From Cellulophaga sp. F20128 (GTDB lineage: Bacteria > Bacteroidota > Bacteroidia > Flavobacteriales > Flavobacteriaceae), in assembly GCF_023015805.1 (NCBI RefSeq), contig NZ_JALKBA010000005.1, forward strand, positions 178,716 to 242,715: a stretch of DNA of 64,000 nt. The letters are read 5' to 3'. Each line of letters starts with the position of its first letter. Positions within the stretch are counted from its first letter, which is position 1. This document shows positions 35,493 to 43,568 of this stretch, piece after piece. The translations under genes were made by a program, and so were the position numbers. The notes beneath the pieces were generated by a model. That model was given only the letters and a program-made list of their open reading frames with translations, did no database searches and was not told where the DNA came from.

Positions 35493-36659
35493 CTATTTTT
35501 TTTCTTTCCAATTTACGCCTGTATCTTTCCAAGTTTTAGCCTTGGCAGAATTGAGCACTGCTTCACAAACTTTTTGTGTTTCTTGGGCTTCTCTAAATGT
35601 TGGCGAACAAGGTTCCCCGGCTGCTAAGTTTTTTAAGAAATCAGCGATTTGATGTACAAAACTATGCTCATAACCAATAGATAATCCCGGTACCCACCAT
35701 TTGTCCATATACGGATGATCACCATCTGTTACATGAATAGAACGCCAACCTCTTTCATTAGATTCATCTCTGTGGTCAAAATATTCTAAACGCGTTAAAT
35801 CTTGTAAATCCCATTTGATAGAAGCATGTTCCCCGTTAATTTCAAATGTATACAAGGCTTTATGTCCTCTTGCATACCTAGTAGATTCAAAAACACCGAG
35901 GGAACCGTTGTCAAAATGACAATGAAAAATACACGCATCATCAATACTTACCTTTTGTGTTTTTCCCGACTCAGAATGCACCCGTTCTTTAATAAAAGTC
36001 TCTGTCATAGCAGATACATCTTTTATCCCTCCATTCAACCACATTGCGGTATCTATACAGTGCGCCAAAAGGTCACCTGTTACACCAGAACCTGCGGCAT
36101 CATTATCTAAACGCCACAATCCTTCACCTCCTTGAGGTAATTCTGGACTAATGGTCCAATCTTGTAAAAAATTTGCACGATAATGAAATATTCTACCCAA
36201 CTTTCCAGCGTCAATCAATTGTTTTGCCAAGGTTACTGCAGGCAGTCTTCTATAATTATAATATACTGTATTAGGCACCCCTGCCTTTTCAATCGCATCT
36301 ACCATAGGTTGTGCTTCGGCTACCGTACGTGCTAATGGCTTTTCGCAGAGCACCATTTTACCAGCCTCAGCTGCTGCAATTGCTATTTCTGCATGCATAT
36401 TGTTTGGCGTACAGATATCTATAGCATCAATATCATCACGCGCAATTAACGTTTTCCAATCTGTTTCTATCGATTCAAATCCCCATTGATCAGCAAAGGC
36501 TTGCACGCGTTCCTTATTTCGTGCGCAAACTGCTTTTAACACAGGTCGATACTCTAACTCTGGAAAAAAATCGCCTACTCTTTTATAAGCATTCGTATGC
36601 GTTCTTCCCATAAATCCGTATCCTACCAATCCTATTCTTAATTCTTTTTTAACTGACAT
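35493..36659 (-). CDS. Gfo/Idh/MocA family oxidoreductase
   Basis: 388 residues. [60 protein letters not shown] and [20 protein letters not shown] give the Rossmann half with the catalytic EKP Lys. [20 protein letters not shown] in the C-terminal domain places the Asp/His pair typical of inositol-dehydrogenase-like enzymes. It oxidises or reduces a sugar or cyclitol with NAD(P). Only distantly similar to the 323-residue paralogue in the operon, so a different step is expected. The next gene is a TIM-barrel isomerase, a common partnership in keto-sugar and inositol pathways. Confidence 0.88.
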   Translation of the reverse strand: MSVKKELRIGLVGYGFMGRTHTNAYKRVGDFFPELEYRPVLKAVCARNKERVQAFADQWGFESIETDWKTLIARDDIDAIDICTPNNMHAEIAIAAAEAGKMVLCEKPLARTVAEAQPMVDAIEKAGVPNTVYYNYRRLPAVTLAKQLIDAGKLGRIFHYRANFLQDWTISPELPQGGEGLWRLDNDAAGSGVTGDLLAHCIDTAMWLNGGIKDVSAMTETFIKERVHSESGKTQKVSIDDACIFHCHFDNGSLGVFESTRYARGHKALYTFEINGEHASIKWDLQDLTRLEYFDHRDESNERGWRSIHVTDGDHPYMDKWWVPGLSIGYEHSFVHQIADFLKNLAAGEPCSPTFREAQETQKVCEAVLNSAKAKTWKDTGVNWKEKK

Positions 36660-36718
36660 ATGTACTTTTATTCAAAATTAAAGACGTCTTGTCTTTTCTG
36701 TTGTTTATAATTTTTTTA

Positions 36719-37768
36719 CTATTCTGCTTCGTACCAACCGTGTTGCTGACGTACTTTTATCATGGCTCCTAAAATATCGTTCCACGTCTTAGGCTGATTC
36801 ATCACATCGTTAGGAAACATACAGCCATCCCAGCAAATATGTTTGAACTTCTTAGTCAATATCCCATTTTCATCACGCAACCAATGTCCCGCATCTACAG
36901 GAATATCTAACTTTCCATTGGGATCGGCTGCTTGGCAATGCCTTCCTGTTTTATCATGTGATCCTGCTCCAAAAACAGTTCCATCATTCTGTGCAACATG
37001 AAAATCGATAGTCCAAGGTCGCAAGGCTGCAGTAACTGTTTTTAATCCTTCCGTTAAGGTTGCTCTATCTTCCCATTTAAAATCCTCAGGTAATATTCTT
37101 TCATCTGGTTTGTTGTACCCTAATAGATATAATAAGGTGTGCGCCATATCTGCCTGAAAACCAATATTGGGTCTATCTACCGCTTCTAAGGTATTTACCA
37201 TAGTTTTCCAACCGTGCATACCTCCCCAACATATTTCTCCCTCAGCAGCCAGAGATTCTCCATAGTCTGCCGCAACATCACAGGCTTCTCTAAAGGTTTG
37301 GGCAATAAGTTTGGTATTAGCTACCGGATCTTTTGCCCAAGTTTCTGGATTCACAGAAGAATCAATACGAATTACGCCATTGGGACGAATACCCATATCT
37401 CGTAATTTTTTACCTATAATACTCGCTTTTTTAACTTGCGACACAAACATTTCGCGTTCTTCCTTAGTACCCATTGCAGAGCCACCACCAGTACCTGCCC
37501 ATATAGGAGCAACCAAACTACCGATTTCTAAATTTTTGGCACGCGCCATATCGGCCATTTTTTTTATACCGTCATCTGAAGCGTCAATATCCAAATGAGG
37601 ATCAGCCACAAACAAATCAAAACCATCAAATTTTACACCATCAACTTCTGCCGCTGCTGTAAGATCAATCATTTTTTCAATAGAAATTGGTGGTTCAGAA
37701 TCTGGACCTTTACCAACTACACCGGGCCATGAAGCATTATGAAGCTTAGGGAAATTATTCTCTTGCAT
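36719..37768 (-). CDS. Xylose-isomerase-like TIM barrel (sugar phosphate isomerase/epimerase)
   Basis: 349 residues of the AP_endonuc_2/IolE-like fold. [76 protein letters not shown] and [20 protein letters not shown] hold the Glu, Asp, His and Glu-type metal ligands. The [10 protein letters not shown] block is unlike classical hydroxypyruvate isomerases. Members isomerise, epimerise or dehydrate keto-sugars. Located directly downstream of the ThuA gene (6-base gap) at the head of the leftward operon. Confidence 0.84.
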   Translation of the reverse strand: MQENNFPKLHNASWPGVVGKGPDSEPPISIEKMIDLTAAAEVDGVKFDGFDLFVADPHLDIDASDDGIKKMADMARAKNLEIGSLVAPIWAGTGGGSAMGTKEEREMFVSQVKKASIIGKKLRDMGIRPNGVIRIDSSVNPETWAKDPVANTKLIAQTFREACDVAADYGESLAAEGEICWGGMHGWKTMVNTLEAVDRPNIGFQADMAHTLLYLLGYNKPDERILPEDFKWEDRATLTEGLKTVTAALRPWTIDFHVAQNDGTVFGAGSHDKTGRHCQAADPNGKLDIPVDAGHWLRDENGILTKKFKHICWDGCMFPNDVMNQPKTWNDILGAMIKVRQQHGWYEAE

Positions 37769-37774
37769 ACTAAT

Positions 37775-38917
37775 TTAATTTTTTGTTTTATTATTTTTAA
37801 GTACCTCTCCAGGCATTATCAAAGAATTCCAATCTGACAAGTCAGATGGCTTTACATTCTTTTTATAGCCCTTAAAGTTAAAAGTTGTTGGCAAATATTC
37901 TCCAACAAAATCAATATTATTGTTGTTTTTAATTTCTGTTTCCATTCCAACTCCCCAAAAACAAGCATTAATCAACATCCTTCTAAAGCCATTACTCAGC
38001 AAATCTTCAGAAGCGCCATGAGTAGTTGTAAACACCTTTCCACTTACACCGTTTTCCAAAACATATTTCCGAACCCAAGCAACCGGCATTTCTTCTTTGG
38101 TTGTATCAGGTTCTGAATCAGGGGTCATCCCATTTAAAATCCTTCCTCTAGCCAATACTTTTAAATCTAAGCCTTCTGGAAATGCTTTATACCCTCCACA
38201 TTGTGCCCAAGCATCTGTTACACCACGCATAATAGGATGAAGTTTATTAGACTCATCAATTATGAGGTTCGAGGCTTGTTTGTGGTTTTGACCGTAATGT
38301 CCAACCCAAGTTTCACCCAATATCATTTCACCAAAGCCACCTTTCCATGATTTTCTAGGTCCATCGTAATTATAATTATAATGTTCCCAGTCTGGACCTT
38401 CTATACCTTTAAAAGCGTGGGTTGATGTTCGCAAGCCTATTACAGAACCTCCGCGTTCTATATAGTCATTGATATGTTTTAGTTCCGATCCCTTAAAATT
38501 GGCGAAACGCGTAAATAACACCATTAAATCGGCATTCTTTAGTGCCTTTAATCCTTTGATATCAGATCCACCCGGAAAAATATACCCCTCTTCATCCAAC
38601 GCCCAAATAACCGTGCATTTAAATCCATAGCGTTTTGCAAGAATTCGCGCTAAAGCTGGCAACGATTCTTCTCCCCTATATTCATGATCCGTTGCAATAA
38701 AAACAATATGTTTCCCTTTTCCAATACCTTTAGTCCCCTTGTAAACAACCTTGTAATCTTTTGCTTTATTTTCTGATTTTTTAAGAGAATCGCCGCTAAT
38801 ACTAAAAGTATCAATTTCCTTGAAATTAACAGCATTGGCTTCAATAAAAATACTAAAAAATAGCACAATCAAAAAAACAGCCCTATACCTTTTATTTAAT
38901 TCTCTTTTTAACCCCAT
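37775..38917 (-). CDS. ThuA-like trehalose-utilisation domain protein, secreted
   Basis: 380 residues with an N-terminal hydrophobic signal (AVFLIVLFFSIFIEANA). The ThuA fold (glutamine-amidotransferase-like) is visible: IVFIATDHEYRGEESLPALA, LMVLFTRFANFKGSELKHIN, VIGLRTSTHAFKGIEGPDWE, TWVGHYGQNHKQASNL, VFTTTHGASEDLLSNGFRRM. ThuA of Sinorhizobium works with the Gfo/Idh enzyme ThuB in trehalose and maltitol use through 3-keto-sugars. First gene of the leftward operon, starting 137 bases from the divergent AraC gene. A paralogue is at 42323 on the other arm. Confidence 0.86.
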   Translation of the reverse strand: MGLKRELNKRYRAVFLIVLFFSIFIEANAVNFKEIDTFSISGDSLKKSENKAKDYKVVYKGTKGIGKGKHIVFIATDHEYRGEESLPALARILAKRYGFKCTVIWALDEEGYIFPGGSDIKGLKALKNADLMVLFTRFANFKGSELKHINDYIERGGSVIGLRTSTHAFKGIEGPDWEHYNYNYDGPRKSWKGGFGEMILGETWVGHYGQNHKQASNLIIDESNKLHPIMRGVTDAWAQCGGYKAFPEGLDLKVLARGRILNGMTPDSEPDTTKEEMPVAWVRKYVLENGVSGKVFTTTHGASEDLLSNGFRRMLINACFWGVGMETEIKNNNNIDFVGEYLPTTFNFKGYKKNVKPSDLSDWNSLIMPGEVLKNNKTKN

Positions 38918-38953
38918 CTTTTTTACTAAAAATTAAATTAATTAGTGTTTTCA

Positions 38954-38961
38954 CAAAACTA
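38954..38961 (-). promoter_or_regulatory. Putative -7 element, leftward sugar operon
   Basis: TAGTTTTG on the - strand, 36 bases before the ThuA ATG. No -33 TTG is found, which is typical of an activator-dependent promoter; a TGACACTTTT box lies about 45-55 bases upstream of it. Confidence 0.5.
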
Positions 38962-39003
38962 AAACACTCTATCGTTTAATATTTCCTCTTTCTTACTAAA
39001 AGA

Positions 39004-39015
39004 TGACACTTTTTT
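39004..39015 (+). promoter_or_regulatory. Candidate AraC operator, copy 1
   Basis: TGACACTTTTTT, in the gap between the divergent ThuA and AraC genes. The core TGACACTTT recurs at 39985 (reverse) and 40059, the other regulatory gap of the same locus. Confidence 0.5.
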
Positions 39016-39054
39016 ATCATAAATTAGCAATCTGATCTTTTTTAAAGAACAATT

Positions 39055-39939
39055 ATGAGTGGTCCAAGTATTGAAAAAACATTAACAAGCAAACAAACTT
39101 TTATCTTTAAAGATTTAACGGATAAGTATTTTAACCCGAATTGGCATTTCCACACAGAATTTCAAATCTCCCTCATTCTAGAAGGTACAGGCACTCGATT
39201 TGTTGGTGATCAAATCCAGTCATTTGGGGAAGGAGATTTAGTACTCACAGGAACCAACCTCCCTCATTTATGGAGGAGTGACGATGCCTATTATGAAAAA
39301 AATAGCAAACTAAAAACCAAAGCATTCGTAATCTATTTTGACAACAATCTCCTTAGCAGCACCCTTTTAGAAAAAGAAGAATTTTATAAAATAAAAAAAC
39401 TGTTAGTGAACTCTGCTAGAGGCATTGAATTTTATGGAGAAACTATAAAAAAAATAAAAAAAATATTAATACAGTTAGGAAAGGAAAAAGGGTTTAGTAG
39501 AATTATCAAATTACTAGAGATTATAGATGTATTGTCTAAAAGCGAAGATATTAATTTGTTAGCCAGCCCAGGGTATAACAGTAATGGTTTAAAAAGTGAT
39601 GATGCCGAAAAAATGCGCATTGTGTATGACTATGTTATGAAGAACTTTAAAACTAAAATATCCCTAGATGAAATTGCTGATATGTTAAATATGACAACAA
39701 CATCGTTTTGCAGGTACTTTAAGCCAAGAGCCAATAAAACGTTTACGAGGTTCGTAAATGATATTCGTATAGGACACGCCAGAAAATTACTTCTTGAAGA
39801 CAATTATAATATTTCGGAAATAAGTTACGAATGCGGCTTTAATGCCTTGTCTAATTTTAACCGACAATTTAAATCCATAACCGGAAAGAGTCCTAACGAA
39901 TACCGCAGTTTATTTTTAGATATCAAAGCAAGAATTTAA
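39055..39939 (+). CDS. AraC family transcriptional regulator
   Basis: 294 residues. The N-terminal cupin-like sensor domain has NWHFHTEFQISLILEGTGTR and LVLTGTNLPHLWRSDD. The C-terminal double HTH starts KTKISLDEIADMLNMTTTSF and ends with the AraC signature NISEISYECGFNALSNFNRQ, FKSITGKSPNEYR. A sugar or its derivative is the probable effector. It lies between a leftward seven-gene operon and a rightward transporter-isomerase-ThuA operon. Three TGACACTTT boxes flank it, so it most likely activates both arms. Confidence 0.9.
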   Translation: MSGPSIEKTLTSKQTFIFKDLTDKYFNPNWHFHTEFQISLILEGTGTRFVGDQIQSFGEGDLVLTGTNLPHLWRSDDAYYEKNSKLKTKAFVIYFDNNLLSSTLLEKEEFYKIKKLLVNSARGIEFYGETIKKIKKILIQLGKEKGFSRIIKLLEIIDVLSKSEDINLLASPGYNSNGLKSDDAEKMRIVYDYVMKNFKTKISLDEIADMLNMTTTSFCRYFKPRANKTFTRFVNDIRIGHARKLLLEDNYNISEISYECGFNALSNFNRQFKSITGKSPNEYRSLFLDIKARI

Positions 39940-39984
39940 CTACTAGCCAAGCAATATTATCCTAGAACTTCTAAGGAAAGACAG

Positions 39985-39994
39985 AAAAGTGTCA
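39985..39994 (-). promoter_or_regulatory. Candidate AraC operator, copy 2
   Basis: AAAAGTGTCA on the + strand, the reverse complement of TGACACTTTT, between araC-type gene and the MFS gene. It faces copy 3 about 65 bases away in opposite orientation. Confidence 0.5.
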
Positions 39995-40058
39995 TTATTT
40001 AACAAAATATAGGAATATAAAAGAGGGGAATACATATAAATTTGTTGGAAATGGATTT

Positions 40059-40069
40059 TGACACTTTCC
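40059..40069 (+). promoter_or_regulatory. Candidate AraC operator, copy 3
   Basis: TGACACTTTCC, about 100 bases before the MFS start and some 30 bases upstream of a weak -7-like TATATTTT (40099-40106), a suitable activator position. Confidence 0.5.
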
Positions 40070-40166
40070 GTTTTTTTTATGCGAAGTAAAATAGAATTTA
40101 TATTTTAGAACCAATTTATAAAATTAATAAGCATTACAATTAAAATAAATCAAAACAATCAAACTT

Positions 40167-41414
40167 ATGAAGAATACCAACATCGAATCTGAAACTAATG
40201 CAAAAAGGCTTTTTTACGGAAGCTGTTTTGCACTGATTACCACAGCCTTTTCATTCGCAATTGCTGCGGGTATATTAACCGAACTCATAGACGAATTAGG
40301 ATTATCTGCTAGTCAAGGAGGACTTATCACATCCATGTGGTTTTTAGGGTTTCCTATCTCCATGGTAATTGGCGGCCTAATCTATCATAAAGTGGGCGGA
40401 AAAGCAATAATGCAATTTGCGTTTTTTGCACATGTAGCTGGTATTTTATTGTTAATTTTTTCAGGGAGCTATATGCTTTTACTTGTAGCAAATTTATTAA
40501 TAGGTTTAGGGAATGGTTGTACAGAAGCAGCTTGTAATCCTATGATTGCGGATGCCTATGAAGGCAATAAGATGAGTAGGATGATGAATCGCTTTCACAT
40601 GTGGTTTCCAGGAGGAATTGCAATAGGAATTTTATTATCTGGTTTAATGAATCACTACGGCATATTAGGTCAGAATCAAGTATGGTTATTATTAATTCCT
40701 GCTCTTATATATGCTTACTTGTTTTATGGTCAAAAATGGCCAAAAGCAAAATTTCAAGAAGCAGCAACCTTAACGGGAAATATTAAAGCAATGATATTAA
40801 ATCCGCTATTTATATTTATTGCAATATGTATGGCGTTAACTGCAATATCTGAATTTGGCCCTAACCAATGGGTTGGTCTTATTTTAGCTAAGAGTGGTGC
40901 AAACCCTTATTTAGTTTTAGCCTTAACTGCGGGATTAATGGCAGTTGCTAGATTTTTTGGAGGAAGTATGGTTGCTAAGTTCGACCAAACAGGTGTTTTG
41001 CTAGGATCTGCGGTTTTAGCAACATTAGGACTCTATCTATTTAGTACGCAAACAGGTTCAATGGCTTATGTAGCTGCAATAATTTTTGCATTGGGAATAG
41101 CATATTTTTGGCCTAATATGATTGGATTGGTAGCAACCAAAATCCCCAAAAGTGGGGCATTAGGCATGTCCATAATTGGTGCTATAGGTATGCTTTCAAC
41201 TTCTATATTTCAACCCATTATTGGAGGTTGGATTGATGCAGACAAAGCTGCAGCAGTTGCGGAAGGTTATACAGGAGATGAACTTGAAGTTGTTTCTGGC
41301 CAAGCAACAATGGGTACAATGGTCATCTTCCCAGCCATACTAATTGTACTATTTACCGTACTTTATTTTTGGATGCATAATAAAAAAGCAACAACCGAAA
41401 CCGTAAATGCTTAA
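40167..41414 (+). CDS. MFS sugar transporter
   Basis: 415 residues with about twelve membrane helices. N-terminal LFYGSCFALITTAFSFAIAA and LGLSASQGGLITSMWFLGFP are followed by GGLIYHKVGGKAIMQFAFFA, which contains the MFS loop 2-3 pattern. LIGLGNGCTEAACNPMIADA in TM4 resembles fucose/glucose-type (FHS/NHaP-like) symporters of Bacteroidota. It probably imports the sugar, or its periplasmically oxidised derivative, used by this locus. First gene of the rightward structural arm, preceded by two TGACACTTT boxes. Confidence 0.86.
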   Translation: MKNTNIESETNAKRLFYGSCFALITTAFSFAIAAGILTELIDELGLSASQGGLITSMWFLGFPISMVIGGLIYHKVGGKAIMQFAFFAHVAGILLLIFSGSYMLLLVANLLIGLGNGCTEAACNPMIADAYEGNKMSRMMNRFHMWFPGGIAIGILLSGLMNHYGILGQNQVWLLLIPALIYAYLFYGQKWPKAKFQEAATLTGNIKAMILNPLFIFIAICMALTAISEFGPNQWVGLILAKSGANPYLVLALTAGLMAVARFFGGSMVAKFDQTGVLLGSAVLATLGLYLFSTQTGSMAYVAAIIFALGIAYFWPNMIGLVATKIPKSGALGMSIIGAIGMLSTSIFQPIIGGWIDADKAAAVAEGYTGDELEVVSGQATMGTMVIFPAILIVLFTVLYFWMHNKKATTETVNA

Positions 41415-41458
41415 AAATTGGCATTGAATAGATTAATCAAAAATTAAGCATTTCAAAT

Positions 41459-42304
41459 ATGAAAATAGGCATGAACATGCTGCTTTGGACCAACCATGTT
41501 ACGGAGGAGCATTACCCAATAATTGATACTTTAAAGAAGACAGGATATGATGGCATAGAATTATTTCTAGGCGAAGGTGATCTAAAACACTATTCAAAAT
41601 TAGGCTCTCATTTTTCAGCTATTGATATGGGGGTAACCGCAGTTGCCGCTTTGAGCCCTGAAGAAAACATTGCTAGCCCTAACAAGGCTTATAGAGATGC
41701 CGGTTTAGATAAACTTAAATGGTCTATAGATATGGCAGAAGCCGCCAACGTTGAAGTAATCTGCGGACCTTTTCATTCTACTTTTGCCTATTTTACAAGA
41801 CAACCTCCTACACTAGAAGAAAAACAATGGAGTACAGAAATGTTGCGAAAAGCTGCAGAATACGCAGAGAAATCTAACATTATACTTGCCCCTGAAGCCG
41901 TGAATAGATTTGAGTGTTATTTGTATAACACCATGGCAGATTTAAAAGGAATGGCAGAAGCCGTAAATCACCCTAATTTAGGTGCGATGTACGATACACA
42001 CCATAGCAACATTGAAGAAAAAAGTCAATCTAGTGCTATTAAAACCATTGCTCCAGTACTAAAGCATTTTCACATAAGTGAGAATGACCGAGGAACCCCT
42101 GGAAGCGGACAAGTAAATTGGCCTGAAGTTTTTTCGACAATAAATGAAATTAAATATGATGGCTGGTTAACCATTGAAGCTTTTAGCACCATTATTCCTG
42201 AGTTTGCCAATGCCATTAATGTTTGGAGAGATTATTCTTCTTCGGAAGAAATTTATACCAAAGGATTAGATTTCATTAAACAAGGTTTAAAAAACAATAG
42301 ATAA
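41459..42304 (+). CDS. TIM-barrel sugar isomerase/epimerase (DTE/hydroxypyruvate isomerase-like)
   Basis: 281 residues. MKIGMNMLLWTNHVTEEHYP, GYDGIELFLGEGDLKHYSKL, ICGPFHSTFAYFTRQPPTLE, LAPEAVNRFECYLYNTMADL, LGAMYDTHHSNIEEKS and HISENDRGTPGSGQVNWPEV follow the D-tagatose 3-epimerase/L-ribulose 3-epimerase pattern. The ligands would be Glu of APEAVNR, Asp of YDTHH, His of FHISEND and Glu of TIEAF. Such enzymes epimerise keto-sugars at C3. 44 bases after the MFS gene and 18 before the second ThuA gene, so one operon. Confidence 0.87.
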   Translation: MKIGMNMLLWTNHVTEEHYPIIDTLKKTGYDGIELFLGEGDLKHYSKLGSHFSAIDMGVTAVAALSPEENIASPNKAYRDAGLDKLKWSIDMAEAANVEVICGPFHSTFAYFTRQPPTLEEKQWSTEMLRKAAEYAEKSNIILAPEAVNRFECYLYNTMADLKGMAEAVNHPNLGAMYDTHHSNIEEKSQSSAIKTIAPVLKHFHISENDRGTPGSGQVNWPEVFSTINEIKYDGWLTIEAFSTIIPEFANAINVWRDYSSSEEIYTKGLDFIKQGLKNNR

Positions 42305-42322
42305 TTATATACACAGTACATT

Positions 42323-43438
42323 ATGAAGAATTTATTTTACGCTTTTACTTGTTTAATTCTTATTTCAGCCTGTGCTGAAAAAAAGAAGGAAACAAAAGAA
42401 ATAGAAACAATAATTGAAGCGCCAAAACAGTGGCTAACCTTTAATGGTACCGATAAAAACGCAAAACATATTGTTTTAATATCTGGTGATGAAGAATACA
42501 GATCAGAAGAGGGTCTCCCTCAGTTAGCAAAAATATTATCTCAACATCACGGCTTTAAATGCACCGTTTTGTTTGCTCAAGATGATAAAGAACCCGGTAT
42601 TGTAAACGCAAATTATGGTAAAAACATCCCTGGCCTAGAAGCATTAACTTCTGCCGATATGATGATCATTCTAACCCGATTTCGTGCTTTACCTGATAGC
42701 CAGATGAAACATATAGATGACTATTTAAAATCTGGAAAACCCGTACTAGGAATGCGTACTGCTACCCATGCCTTCAATTTCAAAAAAGAAGACTCAACCA
42801 ATTACAGACATTACAGCAATGGATATAAGGGTGACAAAACAGAATGGGAAGATGGCTTTGGACGTTTTATATTAGGTGAAAAATGGATAAATCACCATGG
42901 TTCTCACAAACATCAAAGTACAAAGGGCATTATTGCTGATGGCGCATCAAACAGTCCTATTGTAAACGGAATTTCTAATGGAGATGTCTGGGGATCTACT
43001 GATGTATACGGCGTACGTTTGCCAATGCTTGAAAATGTTACTCCTATTATCTTAGGACAAGTTGTCAACAGAAATGGAGAATTAAATCAAGAAGATATTT
43101 TCTATGGTATGAAACCAACCGATGACGATGTTGCTACAACAAACGCAAAAGGTTTAAAACTGAATGACCCTATGATGCCTGTAGCTTGGACAAAAACCTA
43201 TAAATTGAAGGATGGAAAAGAAGGTAAAGTTTTTACAACTACGCTTGGATCATCTAATGATATACTTATTGAAGGAACGCGAAGACTTTTGGTAAACGGT
43301 GTTTTTTGGGCATTGGATTTAGAAGTGCCAGCGAAAGCGAATGTAGAATTAGTTGGTGACTACTCCCCTACTAAATACGAGTTTCGTAAAAACGAATACT
43401 GGTTGGATAAAAAAATAAAAGTTTCAGATTTTGAGTAA
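42323..43438 (+). CDS. ThuA domain lipoprotein (second copy)
   Basis: 371 residues with lipobox LISAC (Cys17). The ThuA core reads HIVLISGDEEYRSEEGLPQL, MMIILTRFRALPDSQMKHID, VLGMRTATHAFNFKKED, INHHGSHKHQSTKGI, VFTTTLGSSNDILIEGTRRL. It is clearly paralogous to the secreted protein at 37775, with the same order of motifs, and has extra residues in the middle (EDIFYGMKPTDDD). Both ThuA proteins are exported, unlike rhizobial ThuA, suggesting the reaction occurs in the periplasm or at the surface. A terminator follows. Confidence 0.86.
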   Translation: MKNLFYAFTCLILISACAEKKKETKEIETIIEAPKQWLTFNGTDKNAKHIVLISGDEEYRSEEGLPQLAKILSQHHGFKCTVLFAQDDKEPGIVNANYGKNIPGLEALTSADMMIILTRFRALPDSQMKHIDDYLKSGKPVLGMRTATHAFNFKKEDSTNYRHYSNGYKGDKTEWEDGFGRFILGEKWINHHGSHKHQSTKGIIADGASNSPIVNGISNGDVWGSTDVYGVRLPMLENVTPIILGQVVNRNGELNQEDIFYGMKPTDDDVATTNAKGLKLNDPMMPVAWTKTYKLKDGKEGKVFTTTLGSSNDILIEGTRRLLVNGVFWALDLEVPAKANVELVGDYSPTKYEFRKNEYWLDKKIKVSDFE

Positions 43439-43481
43439 ATAATACAGTAATAAACTACTTCTAGTTCATTGCTTATTTTAC

Positions 43482-43520
43482 AAGGGTTTAGCTGATTCTA
43501 CGAGCTAAACCCTTTTTTTA
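43482..43520 (+). terminator. Terminator of the rightward sugar operon
   Basis: AAGGGTTTAGCT (43482-43493) pairs perfectly with AGCTAAACCCTT (43503-43514), nine-base loop, followed by a T-run. Confidence 0.9.
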
Positions 43521-43568
43521 TATATTTTTGGTTTGATAACACATTCAACATTCTAATAAAAACTATTG

